Shown here: positions 24,712-37,000 of the stretch, in pieces
Layout of the letters: each line of letters starts with the position of its first letter
Position numbering within the stretch: position 1 is the first letter of the stretch
Origin: Pempheris klunzingeri
Taxonomy: Eukaryota; Chordata; Actinopteri; Acropomatiformes; Pempheridae
Direction: 5' to 3'
Length of the DNA: 64,000 nucleotides
NCBI RefSeq assembly: GCF_042242105.1
Contig: NC_092022.1
Span: 14,256,001-14,320,000, forward strand
The notes under the pieces: model-generated
Databases searched by the model: none
What the model saw: only the letters and a program-made list of their open reading frames with translations
Told to the model about the DNA's origin: nothing
Program-made: the position numbers and the translations under genes

Positions 24712-26008
24712 AATGTAGTGGAGTTAAACGCAGTGAATTGAAACACAGTTTGAGGTGCTTTGAGGTGCTTGTACAGAAGCTCTTAAAAAATAGAGCAAAG
24801 TTACATTGGTTTATAGATTCACTCAGAGGTGTTTTCACCACACCCTGCTAGTTAATGAATTCATAGAAGACAACTTCTGCCTCTTTCAACCTGTCTCCTG
24901 TTTGCCCATCACTGTTAGTCCTCTTTAAATCTACACAGCCACAATCTATAAGTAGGACATCTGCCCTTTTTCTGCTCCTTTGTCTTCACACTGAAATCAA
25001 GCTTTTTGAAAAATCCAAGTTACAGAAGACTCAGCGTGTTCACCCGACCACTTCGAGAAACCTGAACAGACCAACAGCACCACTAGCACTTGCTGATCTA
25101 TTTTAAACCTTTTTACCAGTGGCACATGCACTCACAGGCAGCAAATAGCACAGAGCACAAGACAGACAGATACAACAACCTGTGAAGAGAAGTTAAAGAT
25201 ATAAAAGCTGATATCATCTCAACTTGGAAACATCTGAATCCTGGCCCTGGATAGCCTCAGGACACCACTGGTATGATGCTGGCTTCTTTGTATGTTCATA
25301 GCTGGAATTATGCTAACATGCTACTGCTAATACTCTGAACTGACTGTGCATGTCTGCCTGGAGTGAGGTGACCTGCGAGTGTTCAGCACTCCTACTGACG
25401 GTGTCATTTTCGACTCCATGAGTGTGTGAGCTGGTGGACCAGCTGCTGAGGGGCGGAACCAGTTTAAGATACTTGTCAACATGGGAATGTAGCAATTCAG
25501 TAGCTCTCCTAACCAACCAAACACTATCTCAGAGGCTTCCCTCTGCTGATTGTCCTTAGAAGTAATGTTTTACTGGATGTCATACATTAGCTTATGATTA
25601 AATAATATAATGTACTAGAGACAGCTTCCTGACGCTGCTGCTTTTGTACAATCCTGTACAATCCGTGAGTCTATTTTTTGACTGCTATAGCTTATCGGTG
25701 AAATTTATAAATCTGAAAGTCAAACCAAAGAGATTTTACCTGTAATGCCACAGCAGAAAAACACCCAAATGATTCCAATGTTTTATGTATTCACTGTTTT
25801 CATTATATTGCTTGTGTGAAAAAAAGAACCAAATGTGTTCTGTACATGTGCCCCTTTCAGCCTTCTCTTCATTTTGAAAAACTTCTTTGCAGGAAATCGA
25901 CACACTTATTTTCTCATTTTCTCTCTTATGTGAGTTTGGCACAACATTTCCACAAGGTCTTTCTCTGTATGCAGAATAAAGTGGTACAGACATCCAGAAC
26001 AGTGGTCC
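24712..26008. other. Intergenic DNA and presumed kbtbd12 upstream region
   Basis: No gene seen. It must contain the kbtbd12 promoter and 5' UTR, but no clear core-promoter motif stands out. Confidence 0.5.
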
Positions 26009-29000
26009 ATGGATGCACCTGTGCTGGACTCTGCTCAGGCAGAGCATGGATCACTTCTGCTCAGGCAGCTGCAGAGGATGAGAGCAGCCGAGGAGCTCAC
26101 TGATGTGGTGCTGCTGGCAGAGGGGGTTCCCTTCTCTTGCCACAAGGTGGTGCTGTCTGCATTCAGCCCTTACTTCCAGGTAAAGTGAATCTGCTGTGAT
26201 GCTGAAATACAAGAACATACACTTTGTGTTATGCATTTTGAAGATAAGCTGATGAATCCTATTTGTCCAGGCCATGTTTACATGTGGTTTGAAGGAGACC
26301 CGGGGAGGAGAGGTGCCTCTCAGAGACACTCCTGCTCAGAGCCTGGGTCTACTACTAGACTACATGTACCGAGGTGAACTTCCCCTTTCCAACGACAACA
26401 TCCAGGGAGTGGCTGCTGCTGCCTTCCTGCTCCATGTAGACAGAGCCTTCAGGTGGGGACATAGACTGGGAAATGATCACTGCTCCAATAAACAGGACTT
26501 GTAGAGTGTGCATTTTGCTATTAATTTAGGATTTTGTTCCCATCAACACCTTGTTGCTAATTCAGGTTGTGTCAGAGCCACATGGAGGCCCATATGGACC
26601 ACTCCAACTGTGTCGGTCTGTATCACTGGGCCAGAGACCTGGGGGCCGCTGGTCTGGCTGACTGCGCCTTGAGATACCTCTACCAACACTTTGCACAGGT
26701 GGGCCATTCAGTATTAGTAGAGCAGAAAGACAACAATATAAACATAAGACAAAAAGACAAAAACAGAAAACAACAGCAGTTACTTGTACCCGACATACAG
26801 TATTATTTTACCAGCCTCTCCCTTTCTGTTTTTCAGCCACTTAATGCTGCCACTAGGGAGCAGAAGCCATTTGCACAATTAGGCACAGGCCTTGGGATGG
26901 GAGCTATAGTGCTGATTTAGTATAGATTTTCACTTCAACACTCTGTCCTACCATCCTGCATTGTTCTCATTGTTTCCCCCACCTTTATTTCGCTGTCTCA
27001 AGGTTTGTGAGGAAGAAGAAGTGCTGGAGTTGGATGCCCAAAGTCTGGGGGATCTGCTGGGTTCAGACGACCTCAACATCTCACAGGAGCAGGTTGTGCT
27101 GGAGCTGGTGTTGCGCTGGGTGGAGAGGCGAAGGGGGGACTCGCAGAGTGAATCCCAGGCTGTGGAGCTGCTCAGACGTGTCCGGCTGGAGCTTGTGGAC
27201 CCTGGATTCCTCCGTAAGGCCAGGAGGAGAAACCCAGTGAGAAGGAAAAGGGAGGGGAGGGCCAAGTAATAAAAGTCGTGACACCTTATTCATATTTGTC
27301 AAGGGATTAGTAAATTGACACGACACCTCTGAATTAATCTTCCAGGTATTGCTGCGGGATGCTGAGTGCTTTGGGATGATTGATGCTGCTCTCCAAACCT
27401 CCAGTCTCTGTGACACATCAGCTCCACCTCGGCCTTCCCTTCGTTATGGCATGGAGACCACCGACCTGCTGCTCTGCTTGGGTGGGGTGAATACGGAAGG
27501 AGTGCCTGCTCGCCGTGGAGGACTTGCTGACCTCAGTTTTTGCTTTGCACCCCCTGGTAGAAAGACTTACTACATCCCCTCTCCCCTGAGGGGCTGTGGA
27601 GGCGTGGGGCAGATCACAGCTGGGGCAGTGACACGAGATAACAACATGTTGGTGGCCATAGAGGCAATAGATCAACACAGGCAGAAGAGAGTGGATATCT
27701 ACAGGTGTTTGTGTGTGCTGATATGTAAGAAAACCATATTTTTGAATGGCACTGGATTCAACAGATCCTAAAAACCTGTTTATGTTCTAGGTACGATAAT
27801 TCGGAGGGGAGCAGCTGGATGGAGCTGTGCTCAGCACCATACAGGGACATGTATGCTTTAGGGCTGATCGGCGATGGCCTCTATATGATAGGCGGTCAGA
27901 TGAAAGTGCATAATCACTACATCATCACAGGCAGTGTGGAGAGATGGTCGCTGAAGAGAGGAGGCAGCTGGCTCAGCTTCGCCCCTCTGCCTCTCCCCTT
28001 AGCCTGCCACTGTGCCATCAACCTGAAGGAGCATCTCTATGTGCTGGGGGGCTGGACACCACAGGTACACAGACCTTTAGCTGTGCAGTAGGCGGATGTC
28101 CTGAAGTGTCCTTTAGTAAGAGGATACTGGTTCATTCTCAGTGCTGGCTAACCTGCTGACAACCGCCACACACCACAAGTATCAATAAAGGCTTCATTAT
28201 AACACTTTCTTAGTATAAATTTTACAGTCGAACAAGCACTCACAATTTTTGGAAAATGTAGGAATAGTTTTAGTCACATATCTCTGCACACCAATAAGGA
28301 ATTAGCAATAATCCGATCAAAGACCAATGACAGTAATGAGGTTGTTTAGTCATATTGCCAGCCATGACAATCAAATGTGATCAACCCACCCACGCAGTCC
28401 TGAAGAAGCAGATCAGCTGAGTTATTCTGTGTTAAACTCAAAAAATAAGACTAGCTACCACTCAGCTACCACTTCAATGTCTTGTCTTTTTCTCTGCTCC
28501 ATCTGTCCAACCCTCTCCTCTCCTTCCTCAGCACCAGCCAGAAGATGAGCCTGACAAGCTGAGTAACCGTGTGTTTCAGTTTGACCCTGGCAAGGACAAG
28601 TGGACAGAATGTGCCAGTATGAAGTACTCCAGATACCGCTGTGGCACGGCAGTCCTCAATGGAGAAATCTACATACTAGGTCAAACGACATGAAAGACTG
28701 CAACTGTATTCCTAAATGGTTATTCTGCATGAGAAACGAGGGTGCCAGATGGTGTGTGTGTGTGTGTGTGTTTTAGGTGGTATAGGTTGTGACGGAGAGG
28801 ACCGCGGACAATCACGTCGCTGCCTGAGCTCTGTGGAGATCTATAACCCAGACACAGACAGCTGGAGGGCGGGACCGACCCTGCCCACATCTTTACTTTC
28901 CCACCGAACCAACGCCTCCAATGTCGGCGCAGTGGAGGGCAAGCTTTACCTCTGTGGATACTACAAGGGGGCAGGTCAGTTAGAGAATGCCTGTCAATGA

Positions 29001-29322
29001 TTTTTGAACTGCTTGTCTTGTGTGGTCTCTCAGAAATGCCTCCTGTTGCACAATACAAGACACACTTTGGGTCTGCATCAGTGTTAGGGAATGCCAGCTA
29101 ACTGATGATGCAGCATCTCTGGAAATTAGATTATGGTCAGCCTTAACTTACATACTTTCTCTCATGACTGCAGGCCGTCATGAGATCATCACCAAGGAGA
29201 TTTTGGAGTTGGGCCCTGCAGACAATGTGTGGACGGTGGTGGAAAGACGAGCAGCTATGCATGACAGCTATGACGTCTGTCTGGTGGCTAACCTCAATCC
29301 TCGAGACCTCTTCACACCCTAA
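26009..29322 (+). CDS. kbtbd12: Kelch repeat and BTB domain-containing protein 12 (complete, 9 exons)
   Basis: BTB-BACK-Kelch protein, expected to act as a CUL3 ubiquitin-ligase adaptor or scaffold; no substrate can be inferred. Exons: 26009-26179, 26271-26452, 26566-26698, 27003-27236, 27346-27704, 27791-28064, 28532-28679, 28777-28974, 29174-29322 (TAA). They total 615 codons (human KBTBD12 is about 623). BTB (about 25-125): ELTDVVLLAEGVPFSCHKVV, FSPYFQAMFTCGLKE. BACK (about 130-235): DDLNISQEQVVLELVLRWVE, then FLRKARRRNP. Kelch region (about 265-600): RYGMETTDLLLCLGG, YALGLIGDGLYMIGGQMK, LYVLGGWTPQ, EIYILGGIGC, and the end MHDSYDVCLVANLNPRDLF. The WTPQ and NPRDL segments are specific for KBTBD12 rather than other Kelch genes. 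Start at ATG 26009-26011; an upstream non-coding exon is possible. Confidence 0.93.
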
Positions 29323-31310
29323 TTCATCTCGTCCTGACTCTGAGAAACAGTGCTAGGAGCCAGGGTGTGTGGGAAATGAGCTTCTGTCCTCTAAACCTCA
29401 CACTGCTTTATCCAAACCCGGCTGGACTTCACATCAACAGCAAGATCAATACTGCTGTTACTTTCATTTTGAAAGGAAGTCAGTCTAAAAAGGCGATACT
29501 GTATGTGTTATTTAAACCTCAGGCCTAAAATGTGTGCAAGGAGCTTTTGCCTTTTTCAATGTACAATGTGAAATGAAAAAATCCTGATACCCAAACAACA
29601 GTACTGGTTGGTTTTGAAAATTAGCTAATTGACCTTAACAAAAATTATTTACATGAATGCTCTCTTATCTTCTACAGCTATAGTTAAAGCTAATTTTAGG
29701 CAATTTAAACTACTTAAATCATAATACCACTCTCTCTTCTGTCTATTAAATATGAAGCTGTGGCCGGGAGACCGTTAATGTGGCTTTCCACAAAGACTGG
29801 AAACAGGAGTAAACAGTTAGACTGGCTCTATCCAAAAGTGACACCCACCAGCATCTTCTTCATTCAATGGAGTCTCTCATCTGCATGAGGTTGCCAGGTA
29901 ACCAGCAGAGAATCCAGGAAGTCACTGAAACGGCCCCACATGACCGCACATCAAACTACAAACTGATGATTCACTCTTCAGTTTTTCTGTGGATTAAACA
30001 AGTCAGATACAACCTGTTATTCAGTGAGTTTTATATGTTCTGGACGGTTTAACCAAACACATACAAAAGTGATTTTGATCTTCTCCTCTAACTCTCAGCA
30101 AGAAAGAGAATAAGAACATTTCCCAAAATATAAAACTATTTCTTTTAACAATCAACCGTTGTTGTCATTAGTTGCCATAGTGCTTTACAAGACAGCATAA
30201 TTATCTTGATTAATAGGCAGTCATATGTGCTAATGCTTAGATCAGTGATATCTTATCATGATGCATTAATAACAGGATTTTTTGGGTGATTGTGAACACA
30301 CATTTGAGGTGAAGAATCTTCCTAATTAGTTTACTTTCTCCTTTAAGCCATATAGACTAATTAGGTTATGGTCTTTTTGACCATCCTGCCATCTGAAGAA
30401 AGGATTAAGAGTATCTCAGTCATTAATCATATAATAATGACTGACTAACATTTGTTATTACAGGCTTCATTGAGACATGTATTATTTGTATCTTTAAGAC
30501 GTGTTTAATAAAAGTTTATTCCTGGTTGCTAAAGCACAAATAAATGATGCATTAACTGCTATAATAACATTTTAACCACAAACATAATGAAGTCTTATAC
30601 TGGTCCTTTTTGCATGATCTTTATACAGTAATGGGGTAATAGTTAGTAGTAGTTAGTAGTTAAATCACCTTTCCATAGAACAGCAACCTTTATGTTTCTT
30701 TATTATTTCGATGTAGAATAAAAGAAAAGGACTGAATCCTGCAGTCTTGATAACTACCATCGCTCCTTCTCTCTCACTTCAAAGTCTCTGCTTACTCCCA
30801 ATTTCTTCCAAGTCTTCAAAGGGTTTATTTTCAGTCTGAGCTCACCGCATGGCAAAGCATCAACAAACATGTCTGACTGAAGTGGTGGATTTAGGGTGAC
30901 TGTCTGACCCGCCTGACATTCCTCACATGCCTTCAGTCCCTCTCTCCTGCTGCTGGGCCGGTCATACATGAGCCCTCGGAAAACCCAAAACCATCCCAAA
31001 TGAGCGTGACGCGCCTGGATGCTGCTGTGAGAGCCGGCAGTGGTGTGAGGAGGCTCCACCCATCGCTCCTGTTGCTGAGTGTTTTTGAGGGGAGGGAGAG
31101 GGATGAGCACAGAGCCGCTGCTCGCATGGATCGGGTCTACTTCGTGAATGTGTTCATTTTTACGCCTTTAGACCACTTTGTGGCTCTGACAAGTGCTCTA
31201 CATGGTCGCCAACAAGCGCTTTAGCTGCTTTTGTTCAGAGCGCAAAGTAATTTGGAGATCCGGTCCCCGTGGAAGCTGCCACGGGCAGGTGCGCACAGTG
31301 CGCAGAGAGG
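29323..31310. other. kbtbd12 3' region and intergenic DNA before the NUAK gene
   Basis: Holds the kbtbd12 3' UTR; a candidate AATAAA lies at 30507-30512, but a repeat copy lies between it and the stop. The last 300 bp become GC-rich and presumably contain the NUAK promoter and 5' UTR. Confidence 0.5.
29690..30150. repeat. Interspersed repeat family T, copy 2
   Basis: Carries TTAAATATGAAGCTGTGGCC, AAAGACTGGAAACAGGAG, TTAGACTGGCTCTATCCAAA, a GGTTGCCAGGTAACC centre and AAGAAAGAGAATAAGAACAT, in the same order as the other copies. Confidence 0.65.
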
Positions 31311-31823
31311 ATGGGCAGACGTGAGGCAGACAGCAGAGGCGCAATGAACACCAGCGACCACCCCGAGCTCGGTCGTCTTCAGGACTCGGCATCCAGCAGC
31401 CACCATGCCGGTGAGCAGCCCCCGAGGATGGACAGCCTCCGGCCCTGCAGAGACCCAGACACGGAGGCGCCGATGGAGGTGAAGAAGCACCAGCACAAAC
31501 ACAACTTGAAACACCGCTACGAGGTGATGGAGACTCTGGGGAAAGGCACCTACGGCAAAGTGAAGAAGGCGGTGGAGAGAGCGAGCCTGAAGACGGTGAG
31601 TGCTGGTGAACATGATGCCAAAATATTAAAGCTTTCCATCGCGATACTTTTAGTGTAAATATATAAACACGCAGAATGACATTTAGCCACTGTGATTGGT
31701 AAATGTGCGTTATGATGAACCTGTTTCTGAAAATGTCTTAACTTCGTGACTCCTGCAAAAGCTTTATAGAGATAATGTGATATGTGTGATTGCTCATGCT
31801 TTTTCTCCCTGGGAGGTACTCAG

Positions 31824-31877
<54 letters not shown>

Positions 31878-31937
31878 AAGAATGTTGGCCATTGGTTATT
31901 AAAAATTAATTTGGAGGTGAAGTTAAACTCCTGCCTG

Positions 31938-31992
<55 letters not shown>

Positions 31993-34044
31993 CGTCTGTG
32001 TGCGTGTGCGTCTGTGTCTGTGGGTGAGCTCATGGGCTGATGCTGAACCCGGTTCTTGCTTCCTGTGCTGCCAGGCTGAGATGCCTTTGGTCTGACTCAC
32101 TCAGCACTTGAACAAGGGGATAAAATTACTACAATAGGTCTCCTCCAATAGGAGTCTGACCCCCTTTACCAGAACACAATCCCACTCACACACATGAGCG
32201 TGTGAAAAACGTCTCTGTTTAACTTTTCACTCTGAATATTCAGGTTAAAAACAGAATGTGGAGCCAGATTACTTTGAATAATCACGGGTTTATGTCTACA
32301 GTCAGGCTTTAATCCCTCACTCTGCTGTGATTTGAGCACAAAGAGACAGATACCCAGTCAGCCTAGAATTCCCCGTCTGTTTTTTTTTTAAGTAAACAAA
32401 CACACGGCAATAGGGATAATCTTTTTTTTCAGAATCAGATTTTGGAAATGAGACTGGCTGCTTTCACTGTAACTCACTCTGAGACCTACATCTGTGACAC
32501 AGAAAGGGCAGAGAGAGGGAGTGAAAGACGGAGGACAGGTAGGAGACAGATGGAAGAATATACAGAGAGAGGGGAACAGACAGACGTAGATATGCAGTGT
32601 GTGTGTGTGTGTTTCTGCAGGGTGAGTGGGTTTGGTTGGACAAGGGGAAAACGCTGAATTCTTTGAGCTAGTAGCCAGCGCATACCAAGGATTCTTTGAA
32701 ACAAAACGGACATTATTTTTGGAAACAAGACGAGGGGGCTGTTGTTTGAAAGAGGCAGAGGAGAAGACAGTTTTAGAGCAAGGAGGAGGAAGGAGAAGAG
32801 GAAGGGGGGGGGGGGGGGGGGGCAGCAGGAATGATTTGAGATTACAGTAAGGATCTGACTTGAGATTATCCCTGTAAAATGTCTCAGTGGTTGTTCTGCA
32901 TTGCTGCAGGAGGTGACTGTGGCTAATGTGTAGGACGAAATGGAAGGAAAGGATGATGAATACCAGATTGTGGATATGCAGGGTCACTCATCTGTGCTGC
33001 AGGTCGCTTACGTTGAATCGTCTTTAAAGTTGAAACAATGTTAAAATAAAAATAACAGTAAGATGTTTTGTGTGTACCTCCATTGGAAAAGAAGCACCTG
33101 TCTTACGTCTTTGAAGCAAAAACCCACACCAGATGCATTATTTGTTGTTGTATGCTGAATTATTTCTGTCTACTCAGGGAAGGATTGTGTTTTGCTGTGC
33201 AGGCAGGGGGTGTCTGTGAAACCAGTAACCAAAATAGAATCAAACTATATCATTTGACAGATTAAAGGACTAATTTGACATTTTGGGAAACACACTTAGT
33301 TCCATCCATCCAGAAGTTTGAAACTAGTCTCATTATCTGTTTGTTCACTGTGAAGCAGGAGCAAGCAGCTGGTTAGCTTTAGCTTAGCTTAGCATCAAGA
33401 CAGGAAACAGTTAGCCTGGCTTTGTATGAAGGTATTAAGATTTGATGGCCAGCAACTCTAAAGCTTGCAGACTAATATGTTTTAACTTGTTTGTTTGATT
33501 TGTACCAAAATTAAAGTGTAAAAACAACATTTTGTGGTTTCATAGGATAGGGTTAGGGAGCAGCTTACTTCCTGAGGTCTTGAGACTCCAGGAAGTAAGT
33601 GTTACCAACCATGCAGAAAATCACCAACCGATATTTTTACACTCTTTTACACTATTTTAGTGCAAGGTGTAATGTGCACAATAGTGACCTTTAAAGGTGA
33701 CAGCAGTCTTTTTTTTGTACTATTGGACAATGCTAGCTGTTTCTCCCTGCTACGCTAACCAGCTGCTGGCTTCAGTTTCACATTGAGCAGACAAATATGA
33801 GAGGGGCATCAATCTGAAAAGAGTGTTTCCCAAAATGTCAAACTATTCATTTAACTAGGCTGTCAAGCAGTTATATCTGTAGTGCATATTTGGAGGTCAG
33901 TACTGAAACAGTAGGCTATACTGTTTAGCCCTAGTTGTCCTTTTTCATTAAGTTTGTGTATTTGTCCATTTCCTATAAGCCATCCTTAGTACACGGCACA
34001 ATTCTGTAGTTCCTGGTTATGGAGAGGGATGTGTGTCTGTGTTT

Positions 34045-34093
<49 letters not shown>

Positions 34094-37000
34094 TGTAGCT
34101 GGATGATGAGGTCAAAGGTCTGTTTGGCAAGGAGCTGATAATCCTGCTGTTAAATCTTTTACAGATGCAGCAGTGATCTTTAGTGATGCTCAGGCTCTTG
34201 GGACATGCACTACGTATTTGCGTGTGTGTGAGAGTGAGTGTGGGAGAATAATAGGGCAGGAAGTCAACCTCTTAACCCCTCAACCTCTTAACCCCATCAT
34301 GACTTCACACACACACTTCACACACACAGACCAACAAAACACCTGCACTAAGTCAGCAGTGTAAAGATTTGTGCAGTGGAGGAACATTGTTATATGAAAG
34401 AGAAAAAAAGGGAGGAGAGGAGAATAAATGTTCACTTGGTCTTGTTTAAATTAAGTCTTATTATGATATGGCTGTGCAGAACATCATGCATCTCTCTGTA
34501 CATACTGTACGTCATTGCAACATGTATGGTATTTCCCTTTACTGCACACATTTTCTGATCATGCAAAAGAATATCAGATTACATCTGCATGACTCACGCA
34601 CACAGCTACTGATGTTTCCTACATGCATCCTGTTACAGTTTGGCATTTTGGGGCAATATCTCGCATGCAACACATTATTTGAATGAACAATGAGGCATTG
34701 TTAGTTAGAAGGATACTTTAGAGTTAGACATGACGCATATGCAGCACATTTGCATGCACAAGGATGAGATCATACACACACATACACTTCTGCACACATG
34801 TGACTGTTTAAAAATGGTCTTCGTGCCCCAAAGGCTGAACAATGCCCATAGTGTGTCTCTCTTCTCTGTGCTCTGTTGATCGAGCCTTAATGCCAAGTCC
34901 GGGGGGTAAGTCAGAGCTTAGACTGAAGTCCACATAGTCCACATACTTTATCCGTCCCTTTCACCTGTCCTGTTAGCTGCTTCCTATATCCTCCCTCCTC
35001 ATCCCTGAAGCTTATTTCATATTCTCAGCTCCTTTTCTTCACATTGCTTTCCCAGCCAGCAGGTATTTGGGTCAGAAAACATTCACGAGAATGCAAGCGC
35101 TCACATGTTAATAGCTACCCAAGCTTGGGCATGTGCCATTTAGCTGACAACCACTGGCCTAATCTCTGACCCGTCACCATTACCTCTGGATGGACAGATA
35201 GTCTACTGATTGGAGAAAAATCATCATATTTCAGGACTTGTTATAGAAAAGATACAAACCTAAATGTCAGAATATTTTCCTCCACTGTATAGCCATACAG
35301 ACAGGTCAAGTCAGTCCCAAGAGTTCCCTGGAGTGTGTTTGTGATGTGTTGCATAACTGTTGCGGTTGATGGAGCATGTGAATCGTATCTTCCAATGTCT
35401 CAGAGATGTTTTTCCTGGCAGCTGAGAATACTGGAGCTGTGACCCAGGGGAGATGTCTGCTCGCCTATAGGGACATTGTAGGGGCTGGTACAGCGTTACA
35501 CAGGGGTATGAGCACTGCTATGTTAGGATATCATAACTCATCTGCACACTTTAGCTTTTAGTTCATAGTATTTGTAAATAGGACACCCTGATGTCAGTTT
35601 GTCTGGGTCTGTCTTGCCCTTGTATGGTGCAATTTTGGTGTCAGTTACTCTATCCAAACAGGTTTAGGGGCTCATGTTGGGATGTCTGTTTTGGTGTATA
35701 TGTATGCATTCAATGGTTGGGGGGTCACATCGGGGTACAATGAGTGCCTGGGATTAAGGAAGTAGAGTGTGAACAGTGCAGCTGTCAACCTTCTGCCTCT
35801 GAGCGTGCTCAGATCACAGGAGGCCTGCTCTCACCATCCAGCCTATAAAACCCACATAATCACCTCTAATACCCAGAGATTTTGTTTCTGAATGTGTGCA
35901 TGCAATTGTAATTGTATCAACAGTATATATGTCTTTGTTTCCATGCATGTCGAGGCAAGTAATATATGAGCTGGGCATCTATCAGTGTTTGTTCACTCTT
36001 TTGACTCGGGGTATTGTTGAGGCAAATAAAGGAGAAATTAGCTGGTGGGTTTACAGACTAATTAATTAAAAAGAATTTGTGTTTGTTGGCACCAGATCTT
36101 CTGTAAAAATGGGCAACAGCCACAAGGGTTGTACAAAGTGTATTATCCTTAAGTTGTTAATCATCCAGACGGGATCACTTGATCAAAATATGTTTGAACT
36201 CAGCAGTTCATGTAAGATATACAGACTCAGAAGTGTGTCTTTTCCTCAGGTGGCGATCAAGTCAATCCGTAAGGAGCGCATCACAGACGACCTCGACAGA
36301 ATTCACATCCAGAGAGAGATTGAGATCACCTCCTGGCTCAGGCACCCCAACATCATACGCTTCCATGAGGGTAAGTCTGCAAACACATACACAAGCCCTA
36401 AATATCACTGTGAATTATTGCTTAGTCTCATCAGTGGACAGATTTTTGGACTCAAAGAAAGTTACATGACACAAAAGTCATGCAGACTTTTACTAACCAA
36501 ACAGATTAGTGCTGTTGTGAATTCATAAGAATCTAGAAATATCACAGCCACAATTTAATGTTTTTCTTATTCTTATTTATTCTTTTCTTAAATCAACAAA
36601 TTCCATTTGAAGACCAACACACACAATGAATTGATCTCAGTAACAAGGATTGCCTGTCTGTGCAAAGTCTGGTACATGCTCTTCCTCTGTACTATAGACC
36701 TCCACTGATGTCAGAATCCCCACAGTAGCGCAGACAGCAATTGAGAAACATTCAGACTAGGCACAAAATACTTAAACCAAAGAATACAATTCACTGAATA
36801 AAATCCATTTAGCAGCTGTCTACTGTACATTGATCCACACATCAAACATCCAGCCTCTTAATTATTCATGTCCATTTCATGTGTCCATGCTGTGCAGCAT
36901 CTATTTTGGTTGCACAGTGAAGATTTGAGACATTCCTTAACGCTTATATAAACATATCTACATTATGCCATACTGTAAATGTGTTCTGTGTCCTGTGCAG

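Noticed and set aside
31269..31310. Longer NUAK N-terminus starting at a GTG codon
   Set aside because: Would need non-ATG initiation; ATG 31311 has a good context and gives a normal family length for the region before the kinase domain.
31782..32100. Cys-Val and Thr-His repeat frames
   Set aside because: Translations of TG microsatellites in NUAK intron 1.
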